A stretch of 64,000 nucleotides of DNA from Tepidanaerobacter sp. DTU063 (GTDB lineage: Bacteria > Bacillota > Thermosediminibacteria > Thermosediminibacterales > Tepidanaerobacteraceae): assembly GCA_001512695.1 (NCBI GenBank), contig LFSJ01000227.1, positions 1 to 64,000 of the forward strand, read 5' to 3'. The number at the start of each line of letters is the position of its first letter. Positions within the stretch are counted from its first letter, which is position 1. Both the position numbers and the translations under genes were made by a program. Below the pieces are notes generated by a model. The model was not told the origin of the DNA. It searched no databases and saw nothing but the letters and a program-made list of their open reading frames with translations. Shown here piece after piece: positions 32,249 through 41,426 of the stretch.

Positions 32249-33499
32249 GTGAGGACCGTGAAGGGGAAAATAAAAATTATCGGGGCAATAGTTGCAGTTT
32301 CACTGCTGATTTTGGCTGTTTTGTATCAATCTACTAAACCAATTAGTGCCGAGCTGCTTGAAGTCAAGCCCCAGACTATAGCCAGAACATTTGCAGAAGA
32401 GGGGAAGGTAATTCCGGCAGATAAAGCTCCCGTGTACAGCCTCGTAAGCGGCGAGATCCTGAAACTTGAGGTGGAAGAAGGTCAGCGGGTAAAAGAAAAT
32501 GATTTGCTGGCCGTAATAGATTCTACGGAATTAGAGTTGCAGCTAAAGCAGATGCAGGCAGAACTGGTAAGCCTTAAAGGGGAAGAGGCGGATAGGTACA
32601 AAGAACCTTTAGAGTCAAGTATAAAGAGCCAGGAGCTCTTAGTGGAAAAGGCTAATCTCGACCTTGAGGCCATTGAAAATGACTTTAAGAGAATAGAAAA
32701 TCTTTACAATGAAGGCGCTGTTACCGCAAAGGAATACGAAGATGCGAAAAACATGCTGGAAACCACCAAGCTCAACCTCAGGCAGCAAGAAGAGGCTCTT
32801 GCACTCCTTTATGAATCAGCTGAACCAAGTAGCGGTTCTCGGCAGTTCTACGCTGGAAGAGCCGATGCCCTGCAAACTCAAATGGAACTTATTAAGTACC
32901 GAATAGAAAGGAGCCGCATAACTGCGCCGGCCGAGGGAGTAGTGGCTAATCTTGCCGTGGCAAAGGGCGATGTGGCAAGTCCCGGTATGAAATTGCTGGA
33001 CATTTTTACAGGGGACGACTACCTGGTGGAGGTCTTTGTCCTGGCAGAATCTGCGGCAAGTGTCACGGAAGGCATGAAAGTAAAACTGACTCTTGATAGG
33101 AAGGGCGAAGACATTACTTTTGATGGAGTGGTGGAAAAGATTGCACCTTCTGCCGTTGAAATAATATCGGCTTTGGGTATTGAAGAAAGCCGGGTCAAGG
33201 TCACGGTAAAACCGGAATATCCTGGCACACTTCGGGTGTTTCCGGGAAGCACATTGGATGTTGAGTTTACAACCGATGCAAGGGAAGGTGTCCTTGCCGT
33301 GCCCAAAACTGCCCTATTCCCATATGAAAATGGCGAAGCCTTGTGGAAAGTTATAGATGGCAAAGCTGTAATACAGCCCGTTGAAACCGGCTTTGAAAAC
33401 GATAGCCACGTGGTCATAACCAAGGGCCTTGCTCCCGGAGACTTAATTATCCTGAACCCACAGCTAGAAGGCCTCAAAGAAGGCAAAAAAATCTCCTGA
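32249..33499 (+). CDS. HlyD/MacA-type efflux adaptor (membrane fusion protein)
   Basis: The protein has 416 residues from GTG, with GAGAGG upstream. It has one N-terminal span (IIGAIVAVSLLILAVLYQ), then a lipoyl-like half motif (VSGEILKLEVEEGQRVKEND), a long coiled coil of about 130 residues with NEGAVTAKEYEDAKN, the second lipoyl half (ITAPAEGVVANLAVAKGDVA) and beta-barrel domains. In Gram-positive bacteria such adaptors work with MacB-like permeases and extend outwards. It follows the FtsX-like gene after 164 bp and probably belongs to the same operon. Confidence 0.9.
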   Translation: MRTVKGKIKIIGAIVAVSLLILAVLYQSTKPISAELLEVKPQTIARTFAEEGKVIPADKAPVYSLVSGEILKLEVEEGQRVKENDLLAVIDSTELELQLKQMQAELVSLKGEEADRYKEPLESSIKSQELLVEKANLDLEAIENDFKRIENLYNEGAVTAKEYEDAKNMLETTKLNLRQQEEALALLYESAEPSSGSRQFYAGRADALQTQMELIKYRIERSRITAPAEGVVANLAVAKGDVASPGMKLLDIFTGDDYLVEVFVLAESAASVTEGMKVKLTLDRKGEDITFDGVVEKIAPSAVEIISALGIEESRVKVTVKPEYPGTLRVFPGSTLDVEFTTDAREGVLAVPKTALFPYENGEALWKVIDGKAVIQPVETGFENDSHVVITKGLAPGDLIILNPQLEGLKEGKKIS

Positions 33500-33512
33500 C
33501 AAGACCTGCCAG

Positions 33513-33655
33513 GGGGACGTTTCGTTTGCCAGATTTCTGAAAACTCACACATGACAAATGGTCTGACAACGGGACGCTTCGCTTGCCATATTTCTGAAAA
33601 TTCACATCTCTGACGAGGAAAGTTTTGCTCGTCATATTTCTTAAAATTGTATTGA
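33513..33655. repeat. Degenerate tandem repeat, three units
   Basis: Two units (from 33514 and 33571) share GGGACG-TTCG-TTGCCA-ATTTCTGAAAA-TCACA with few changes; a third, poorer unit follows (33614-33655, GTTTTGCTCGTCATATTTCTTAAAA). The units start just after the HlyD-like stop and run into the next promoter. The same TTTCGTTTGCC-CATATTT core closes the foldback element at 56832-57040, so both probably belong to one repeat family. Confidence 0.6.
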
Positions 33656-33680
33656 CATTGTCCATGAACCAGTATATAGT
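33652..33680 (+). promoter_or_regulatory. Promoter of the dicarboxylate/cation symporter gene
   Basis: TTGACA and TATAGT are separated by 17 bp. The -35 is at the end of the tandem repeat. Confidence 0.8.
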
Positions 33681-33736
33681 ACGGACAAAACCAACTAAAT
33701 AAGTAGGAATTACTCGCGTGAGTACAATTATATTTT

Positions 33737-33762
33737 TATTAATTAAGGTAAATTAATTAATA
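33737..33762. promoter_or_regulatory. Inverted repeat in the symporter leader
   Basis: TATTAATTAA and TTAATTAATA form perfect 10-bp arms with a 6-nt spacer, directly before the ribosome binding site (AGAGGTG). It could be an operator or an RNA hairpin. A smaller hairpin TACTC-GCGT-GAGTA precedes it. Confidence 0.4.
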
Positions 33763-33775
33763 GAGGTGTGGATTT

Positions 33776-34969
33776 ATGACAAAAACAAAAGAGGGCGGCA
33801 GTTTAATCATCAAGCTGCTGGCAAGTATCATTATCGGTATAGTAATAGGCCTTATAGCTCCCGAAAACCTCATGATAGTCCTTGAGACCATAAAACACTT
33901 TTTAGGTCAGATAATCTTCTTCACCATTCCCCTGGTCATCCTGGGGTTCATCGCCCCTGCCATAGCGGAACTTAAAGCCAACGCCAGTCGATTCATGGGC
34001 ATTACCATTTTGTTAGCATACCTATCATCAGTCGGAGCTGCTGCATTTGCCGTGATAGTCGGCTATATTATCATACCCCATTTATCCATTGCTTCAAATG
34101 TAGGAGACTTAAGGGAAATCCCTGCACCCATAATCGAACTAAATGTACCTCAATTATTTGGCGTCATGAGCGCCCTGGTCCTTGCTTTAATGTTGGGTCT
34201 TGCAGTAGCCAACACCAAAGCTGAAACCATGAAAAAACTCTTGAGCGAATTCCAGAAAATCGTCTTATACATAGTGCAGAGCATAATAATCCCGATACTG
34301 CCAATATTTATAGCTACCACCTTTGCAGGCCTTGCCTACGAAGGCAGCATAACAAGACAACTGCCTGTTTTCATCCAAATAATAATACTGGTGATAATGG
34401 GCCATTACATATGGCTTGCCGTCCTATATGCCCTAGGTGGTGCCGTATCCGGCATAAATCCCCTAAATGTCCTCAAGCATTATGGACCTGCATACATGAC
34501 GGCAGTAGGCACCATGTCAAGCGCTGCCACACTACCCGTAGCCTTAAGATGCATCCACAAAAATGAAGACATACCCAGGCACATACAGGACTTTGTCATA
34601 CCATTGTGCAGCACCGTTCACCTTTGCGGCTCGGTGCTGACAGAAACCTTCTTCGTAATGGCAGTATCCCAAATACTGTACGGAGCAATGCCACCTCTTA
34701 ACCAAATGATAACATTTATACTCCTGCTGGGTTTATTTGGTATTGCGGCACCGGGAGTACCGGGTGGAACGGTTATGGCATCTCTAGGTCTTATCACAGG
34801 AGTGCTGGGCTTTGACCAGTCAGGTGTAGCCTTGATGCTTTCAATCTTTGCACTGCAGGACAGCTTCGGCACAGCTTGCAATGTCACGGGAGATGGAGCC
34901 ATAGCCTTGATGGTGACAGGAATCGCAAAAAGGTACATGAAGGGTGACGAATCAGCAGTTCAAGGTTAA
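33776..34969 (+). CDS. Dicarboxylate/amino acid:cation symporter (DAACS family)
   Basis: The protein has 397 residues with eight membrane spans plus two re-entrant hairpins. Family marks are the serine-rich hairpin TAVGTMSSAATLPV, and LCSTVHLCGS and the substrate and sodium region GVPGGTVMASLGLITGV. The family takes up aspartate, glutamate, C4-dicarboxylates or hydroxyl amino acids with sodium or protons. It has its own promoter and terminator. The usual NxxxD motif appears as LQDSFGTACNVTGDG; the substrate cannot be fixed by eye. Confidence 0.9.
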   Translation: MTKTKEGGSLIIKLLASIIIGIVIGLIAPENLMIVLETIKHFLGQIIFFTIPLVILGFIAPAIAELKANASRFMGITILLAYLSSVGAAAFAVIVGYIIIPHLSIASNVGDLREIPAPIIELNVPQLFGVMSALVLALMLGLAVANTKAETMKKLLSEFQKIVLYIVQSIIIPILPIFIATTFAGLAYEGSITRQLPVFIQIIILVIMGHYIWLAVLYALGGAVSGINPLNVLKHYGPAYMTAVGTMSSAATLPVALRCIHKNEDIPRHIQDFVIPLCSTVHLCGSVLTETFFVMAVSQILYGAMPPLNQMITFILLLGLFGIAAPGVPGGTVMASLGLITGVLGFDQSGVALMLSIFALQDSFGTACNVTGDGAIALMVTGIAKRYMKGDESAVQG

Positions 34970-35070
34970 TCTGATAGAAATCAAGCACAATGCTATGGAA
35001 CTTACAAGAGTATGAGAGTAAGCAGCTAAAAAACACAATAGGGTCGTCAGTATTGATATAAGTCAACGAA

Positions 35071-35111
35071 AAAAAGTATCCAAGAAATAAAAGTTTCTTG
35101 GATACTTTTTT
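35071..35111. terminator. Bidirectional terminator between symporter and folate genes
   Basis: AAGTATCCAAGAAA pairs with TTTCTTGGATACTT around a 6-nt loop, with A tract on the left and T tract on the right, so it can end both converging units. Confidence 0.9.
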
Positions 35112-35140
35112 GTGCTATGTGGTAATTTTTCTCTTACTGT

Positions 35141-35878
35141 CTATTTGTGTTTTAAATCATATAACTCCTGCAGTGGAGGAATATTTTCAATCATGCCCTT
35201 TTCCAGCTTGTCCCAAATTATTCCCTGTGATGGTTTTGGAATATCAGAGTTTACGTTTATTACCCTCGTAGGTGTGACAATATAATCTACAATAGTATCA
35301 TATGGAGTAGTTTCTATATCTATGTCAACAACCTGACAGTCATGGCCAACAGCGATTACCGGCGTTTCGGGATCTACCGCCTGGATTTCCCACAGCATTG
35401 CCCACTCCAAATCAAAATACCCATGGCCCTTGCCAAAGCGAATGCCGGAAGGCGTTATGGCGGAAGCTCCTGTCACCAGCAAATCAACCTTCCCAAGCTT
35501 TTCTTTAATTTCTTTTAATGAAATTGACTTCATGAATTTTTCCATACCATCTAAAGTAGTTGCCAGCTCTTCCTTGCCTTCGGGGACATCACCAGGATAT
35601 ATTACTTGAAAGCCCCGGTTTATGCCATAAGTAGTGGTAAGCAGTGTTTTTTTGTCCTTATATGCAAACTCCCTAAGTTTTTCCATATTGTTATCAGGGG
35701 TTATAAATATTACCTTAGCTTTTTTATAAACTTCCAAGTCTCGAATAAGCTCTGCCCCTTTTTCACTGCCTTCATAATCAGCTATAAATTCAGCGAAATC
35801 CCAGTGAAATCTTGAATCAGGCTTTGCCACCTTCCTTAATTCTTCCCAAATTTTCTTTCTGGCTTCGTTGCGGTCCAT
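35141..35878 (-). CDS. 5-formyltetrahydrofolate cyclo-ligase family protein
   Basis: The protein has 245 residues, start behind AAAGGAG. The ATP and folate site appears as GIRFGKGHGYFDLEWAML, and VGHDCQVVDIDIETTPYDTIVDYIVTP matches the family end. Such enzymes close 5-formyl-THF to methenyl-THF with ATP; this longer, diverged type may act on another substrate. It is the last gene of an operon with an SSS symporter and a 40-residue membrane protein, 21 bp apart, which suggests a link between uptake of a nutrient and one-carbon metabolism. Confidence 0.8.
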   Translation of the reverse strand: MDRNEARKKIWEELRKVAKPDSRFHWDFAEFIADYEGSEKGAELIRDLEVYKKAKVIFITPDNNMEKLREFAYKDKKTLLTTTYGINRGFQVIYPGDVPEGKEELATTLDGMEKFMKSISLKEIKEKLGKVDLLVTGASAITPSGIRFGKGHGYFDLEWAMLWEIQAVDPETPVIAVGHDCQVVDIDIETTPYDTIVDYIVTPTRVINVNSDIPKPSQGIIWDKLEKGMIENIPPLQELYDLKHK

Positions 35879-35899
35879 TAAAAACCCACTCCTTTGTCT

Positions 35900-36022
35900 C
35901 TACCATAAGGTCTTGTTTTTAAAATCAACTATGTTGTACCATAGCTGAAAAGCAAAGTCCACCACTAAACCGGCCAAGGAAACCCACATGAGTATACTGA
36001 AAAAAGTTGCTGAATATATCAT
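35900..36022 (-). CDS. Small single-span membrane protein next to SSS symporter
   Basis: A 40-residue frame starts with ATG 36022 behind AGGGGAGG, eleven bases after the symporter stop. One membrane span (FSILMWVSLAGLVVDFAF) is followed by a Trp/Tyr-rich and basic tail ending NKTLW. Very small proteins of this form are known beside sodium:solute symporters and are annotated as symporter small accessory proteins; a role in assembling or regulating the transporter is inferred. Too short for most gene finders. Confidence 0.8.
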   Translation of the reverse strand: MIYSATFFSILMWVSLAGLVVDFAFQLWYNIVDFKNKTLW

Positions 36023-36033
36023 ATTAACCTCCC

Positions 36034-37461
36034 CTAGTCAACAGCTCTTATATGTTCTTTGAGTTTATTAAAGTCAAATCTGGCAGGCGAAATCTTAGCA
36101 TAAACAAATATAACAGCAGAAGACACGATGATCGCAGTTACAAAACTTAATAAGTGCTGGTTGTTTAAGAACAATGGAAGACCAATCAAAATACCCAGTA
36201 TTGTTCCCAATGCTGCCGCATTGCCGCTGATATTTGGGCTAAAGAGTCCGGCGACAACAGGAATAACTGCTGCTGCAGCAACTAAATCAGCTGTCAAGAG
36301 TAAAAACAAGATAGACGGGGCTTTAAAGGCAACCAGCATTGCACCTACTCCAAAGACGACGGTAGAAATTCTGCCAACAAGAACAGCCTTTTCTGGAGCT
36401 AAATTGGGCATAAAGCTTTTAATGATATCAAGGGAAGCTATTGATGAAAAACCAGCCAGAGCGTCAGACGCTGTAGAAGTGGCAGCAAGGACGATTATCA
36501 TCATGAAAATCATCGATGCCCATGGTGGCAAAAGGTTATCAGCCATAAGGGCTGTTGCGATGGAAGGATGGGGCAATTCTATATTGTAAGCTACTGCCAT
36601 TAACCCAAAAGATGCAGCCACAATTGTCATGGGAAAAGTCATAAGAGATGCACTAACAAGCCCCTTTTTTACAACCCTGATGTCCTTGGCAGAATACACC
36701 CGCTGCCAAAGGGCTTGGTTTAATAGCTCTGCTGCAGATACAGCTATGATGATCATCAGAGCAAATTCTAATCCCGTAGGATGAAAGACTTTCAGGAAAT
36801 CTGGAGCATGTTCTTGTATGCCGTTGTATATAGCTACAGTGCCGCCGGAATTTCTAAAGGCTAAAAGTGCAGTTATGAAGAGCATAGGAGTTATGAGAAT
36901 CGCCTGGAGGCCGTTTGTAAAGATGGCGGCTCCAAGTCCCCCGTAGCTCGTATAAATGATGACAGGCACACCGATAACTAGAACACCTATGTAAAGTGGA
37001 ACATGACCTATGTAATTAAAAGCAATGCCTGCACCAATGAGATTTGCAGCAAGCAAACAAAACATGTAGACAATACTGACGAAAAGCACAACAATGTACA
37101 TTATTTTTCCGTATCTAACTCTGGCGTATTCTCCGATGGTGTTGCCTTCCGGGATCAGTTCCTTGATACGGCCAGAAACCGGCAAAAAGACAATATAGGA
37201 TAAAGAGATAGCCAGTCCATATCCTATCATGGCAGTAAGTCCTTCCAAATATGCCATTTCACCTGGAGAGAAAATAAGGCCGGTGCCTACAGCATAAGCT
37301 ATGAAAGTTGCAGTCATAAATGCTGTAGAGATATCCCTGCCTGCAGTAAAATACGAGTCGCTGTCTTGCATTTTCCTCTTACTAAATAGGTAACCTAGCC
37401 AAGTAATTGAGCCCATTAGTACCAGGCTAAAAGTAATCATTAGAGATCCAAAGCTGAGCAT
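36034..37461 (-). CDS. Sodium:solute symporter (SSS family)
   Basis: The protein has 475 residues with about 13 membrane spans. The start is ATG 37461 behind AGGAGGG. Marks are DSDSYFTAGRDIS after the first span, GTGLIFSPGEMAYLEG, and AAELLNQALWQRVYSAKD, which resembles the SSS signature region. Substrates of this family range from proline and pantothenate to sugars. It heads an operon with a 40-residue partner and a folate-type cyclo-ligase. The promoter is TTGACA-17-TTTAAT. Confidence 0.9.
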   Translation of the reverse strand: MLSFGSLMITFSLVLMGSITWLGYLFSKRKMQDSDSYFTAGRDISTAFMTATFIAYAVGTGLIFSPGEMAYLEGLTAMIGYGLAISLSYIVFLPVSGRIKELIPEGNTIGEYARVRYGKIMYIVVLFVSIVYMFCLLAANLIGAGIAFNYIGHVPLYIGVLVIGVPVIIYTSYGGLGAAIFTNGLQAILITPMLFITALLAFRNSGGTVAIYNGIQEHAPDFLKVFHPTGLEFALMIIIAVSAAELLNQALWQRVYSAKDIRVVKKGLVSASLMTFPMTIVAASFGLMAVAYNIELPHPSIATALMADNLLPPWASMIFMMIIVLAATSTASDALAGFSSIASLDIIKSFMPNLAPEKAVLVGRISTVVFGVGAMLVAFKAPSILFLLLTADLVAAAAVIPVVAGLFSPNISGNAAALGTILGILIGLPLFLNNQHLLSFVTAIIVSSAVIFVYAKISPARFDFNKLKEHIRAVD

Positions 37462-37537
37462 TATAAATAATCCCTCCTGTAGCAAGTCGAATAATACCGA
37501 ACATTACCATGAAAAAATAATAAAATGTCCGTATTTA

Positions 37538-37566
37538 ATTAAAGCATTAAAAAGGGCATTTGTCAA
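37538..37566 (-). promoter_or_regulatory. Promoter of the SSS symporter operon
   Basis: On the minus strand TTGACA and TTTAAT are separated by 17 bp, 77 bp before the start codon. Confidence 0.7.
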
Positions 37567-37593
37567 TGTGCAAAAATGTTTACACGTGAAATT

Positions 37594-37634
37594 AAAAAAA
37601 GAGATTGTAGTGACGAAAATTGTCGCTACAATCT
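37594..37634 (-). terminator. Terminator of the GDT1-like gene
   Basis: On the minus strand GAGATTGTAG-GAC arms pair around TTTT, followed by TTTTTTT. Confidence 0.88.
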
Positions 37635-37641
37635 CACATGT

Positions 37642-37953
37642 CTATCCGCGGCCCATCTGCTGAATGGCTTCTGGAAGGGCCTCAATTAGAACGAAGATCC
37701 CTATCCCTACAAATAAAATCCCAGCAATAAGTTTAACATATGCTTCTGGGATATATCGTGATACCACCTCTCCGAACAAGGCGCCGATCAGTGTAACAAG
37801 CACCAGTGCAAGGGAAGCCCCCAGGAATATGGGAAGGGGCTTTTTGTACTGCGTTACCAGCGTGAAAACAGCCAGTTGGGTCTTATCTCCGAGTTCCGCA
37901 CAAAACAACATACAAAATGCCATTAAAAAGAGCTTTAAGTCCAAAAGAAACAC
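37642..37953 (-). CDS. GDT1/TMEM165 (UPF0016) family protein, single-repeat form; probable Mn2+ exporter
   Basis: The protein has 103 residues with three spans. It holds the family motif ExGDKT in FCAELGDKTQLAVFTL. Full-length members have two such repeats; half-size ones like this must pair as dimers. Members export manganese or exchange cations for protons. A yybP-ykoY manganese riboswitch with its own promoter lies directly upstream, which strongly supports manganese efflux. Confidence 0.88.
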   Translation of the reverse strand: MFLLDLKLFLMAFCMLFCAELGDKTQLAVFTLVTQYKKPLPIFLGASLALVLVTLIGALFGEVVSRYIPEAYVKLIAGILFVGIGIFVLIEALPEAIQQMGRG

Positions 37954-37980
37954 CTCATTATAAATTATTAATTACAACAA

Positions 37981-38106
37981 AGACCTTTATTCCAATAATC
38001 AAGTATTGGAATAAAGGTCTCATTCCCATAAGCGGTGAAAGTCCAGGCAAATGTTTTGCCAGCATGTTGAACTTTCAAAGGCCAAGGCCCGAACTACTCC
38101 CCTTTA
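37981..38106 (-). ncRNA. yybP-ykoY manganese riboswitch with overlapping terminator
   Basis: On the minus strand the aptamer begins ATAAAGGGGAGTAG and ends ACTTTCACCGC, then GGGAATGAGACCTTTAT, the conserved core of this class. The closing strand CCTTTAT is also the start of a terminator hairpin (17-bp stem, arms AGACCTTTATTCC) at 37981-38020. Binding of Mn2+ would hold the aptamer, prevent the terminator and switch the GDT1-like gene on. Confidence 0.93.
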
Positions 38107-38145
38107 TTGCCTCCGTTATGCGGATATTATATTCAGCATGATTCT

Positions 38146-38175
38146 ATTATACCAACATTGCTACATATTTATCAA
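38146..38175 (-). promoter_or_regulatory. Promoter of the manganese riboswitch transcript
   Basis: On the minus strand TTGATA and TATAAT are separated by 18 bp, 40 bp before the aptamer. Confidence 0.8.
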
Positions 38176-38308
38176 GGCCTGTCCAGCAAATATTTAAAGA
38201 ACTGCCTGACAAATAAGCACTTGACCATGCCTATGCAATATAGCCGAATACCTGCAGCACAAAAGTAACCGGCTCAAAATAAAGCGCCGTTGCCCTGTTT
38301 GATTATTA

Positions 38309-39827
<1,519 letters not shown>

Positions 39828-39830
<3 letters not shown>

Positions 39831-39857
39831 GACTGGCTAAGCCAGTCCTAATTTTTT
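39828..39857 (+). terminator. Terminator of guaB
   Basis: TAGGACTGGCT pairs with AGCCAGTCCTA around A, followed by ATTTTTT; it begins at the stop codon and lies at the end of the opposing osmoprotectant operon. Confidence 0.9.
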
Positions 39858-40752
39858 ATATCAAGCCTTCCTCTTCTAAAAATTGTCGGGCCACATCTTT
39901 TGGTTCCCGCTTGTCCAGGTCAACCGCTGCATTGAGCTCTGCCATTTTTGTGTCATCAATGCGGCCGGCCAACTTGTTGAGCACTTCCTCCAATTCCGGA
40001 TGTTTCTCCAGGACCTCTCCCCGCACTATAACCGTTGCATCATAGGGTGGGAAGAACTGCTTATCATCTTCGAGAATCACCAAATCAAAAGCGGCAATCC
40101 TGCCTTCCGTGGCAAAACCGCTTATTACATCAACACTTCCTTCAACGAGGGCTTGATACATCAAAGCAGGATCCATGCCCTTCACATCTTTGAACTCAAA
40201 GCCGTAGTACTTGCTGAGACCCGGATAACCGTCATCCCTTTCAACAAAAACATAGGTGCAGCCAAGGACCAATTCATCGGCCACTTTGGCCATGTCGGAT
40301 ACGGTTTTTAAATTGTATTTTTCAGCCGTTTCCTTAGTCACCACCATGGCATAGGTGTTGTTAAAACCGTAGGGCTTCATCCACTTAATGTTAAACTGTT
40401 CATCAAATTCCTTTTTCACGATTTCATATACTTCATCCGGATCCGTTTTTGGCTCCATTCCAAGATTGATGAGCCCTGTTCCCGTATACTCCAAATATAA
40501 ATCAATTTGATTGGATTTTATTGCGTTAAAAATTACGTTGGCTGCAAGATTGGTCTGCACACTTGTCTTAAGGTCCGTGTTTTCCTCTATGAGAATGCTA
40601 AGCATCTCGGCCATGATGAACTGTTCGGAAAAGTTCTTGCCGCCGATTCGTATTTCCTCAGCCTGCTTCGAGCCGCCACATCCGGTTACTCCTGTTAATA
40701 AAAACACACCAATCAACAACACAAAAGCTAAGGTCTTCAAGCTACTTCTCAT
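39856..40752 (-). CDS. opuCC: Osmoprotectant ABC transporter substrate-binding lipoprotein (OpuCC/OsmF type)
   Basis: The protein has 298 residues. The lipoprotein signal ends in LTGVTGCGG, so the mature protein is anchored at Cys. It then has GGKNFSEQFIMAEMLSILIE and LYLEYTGTGLINL, marks of quaternary-amine binding proteins (glycine betaine, carnitine or choline). It is the last gene of a three-gene operon, 18 bp after the permease. The whole operon lies behind a c-di-AMP riboswitch. Confidence 0.9.
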   Translation of the reverse strand: MRSSLKTLAFVLLIGVFLLTGVTGCGGSKQAEEIRIGGKNFSEQFIMAEMLSILIEENTDLKTSVQTNLAANVIFNAIKSNQIDLYLEYTGTGLINLGMEPKTDPDEVYEIVKKEFDEQFNIKWMKPYGFNNTYAMVVTKETAEKYNLKTVSDMAKVADELVLGCTYVFVERDDGYPGLSKYYGFEFKDVKGMDPALMYQALVEGSVDVISGFATEGRIAAFDLVILEDDKQFFPPYDATVIVRGEVLEKHPELEEVLNKLAGRIDDTKMAELNAAVDLDKREPKDVARQFLEEEGLI

Positions 40753-40770
40753 TTTAAATCCTCCTAAAAT

Positions 40771-41412
40771 TTACTTTTTCTTGCGGAGCCCTCTTGGTGT
40801 CAGCTTAAGCTCTACATAGCCCAATACTTGATCCGCTAAAACTGCAAGGATAGCTGCCGGTAAGGCTCCTGCTAATATCATCTCATTTCTGTACATCTGT
40901 ATACCCGTAAAGATCAATTCACCGAGGCCGCCTGCACCGATATATGCGGCGATGGTGGTGGTGCCTATGTTTATTACCGTTGCGATCCTTACTCCCGCCA
41001 TTATAACTGACAGAGACTGGGGCAATTCTACCATGCGCAGTATCTGCATGTTGGTCATGCCCATGCCGCGCCCTGCATCAATCATAAAGGGGGATACTTC
41101 TTTAATTCCGGTGTAGGTGTTTTTCACTATGGGCAGTAGGGCGTAGAGGAAGAGCACCAATATGGCAGTCCGCCTGCCGATGCCCAAAAAGGGTATGAGC
41201 AGGCCGAAGAAGGCTATGCTGGGAATGGTTTGGAATACACTGGTTAGGGCAAGCATGATATCTGCTAAACGTTTATTTCGAGTCAAGACTATACCCAGGG
41301 GGACTCCGATAAGAATTGCCGTTAGTATGGCAGACCCGGTTAGCTGCAAGTGTTCAATTATCAGGCGAAATACGGTGCCGGGATTATTTATAAAGTAGTT
41401 AAACAGCGCCAC
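40771..41412 (-). CDS. opuCB: Osmoprotectant ABC transporter permease
   Basis: The protein has 213 residues with about six spans and the family loop GRGMGMTNMQILRMVELPQS, which contacts the ATPase. Only one permease gene is present, whereas Bacillus opuC has two, so this one probably works as a homodimer. It lies 14 bp after the ATPase gene. Confidence 0.9.
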   Translation of the reverse strand: MALFNYFINNPGTVFRLIIEHLQLTGSAILTAILIGVPLGIVLTRNKRLADIMLALTSVFQTIPSIAFFGLLIPFLGIGRRTAILVLFLYALLPIVKNTYTGIKEVSPFMIDAGRGMGMTNMQILRMVELPQSLSVIMAGVRIATVINIGTTTIAAYIGAGGLGELIFTGIQMYRNEMILAGALPAAILAVLADQVLGYVELKLTPRGLRKKK

Positions 41413-41426
41413 CTTTCACACTCCCT

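Noticed and set aside
33513-33655. CRISPR array
   Set aside because: Units differ in length and sequence, there are only three, and no spacers or cas genes are present.
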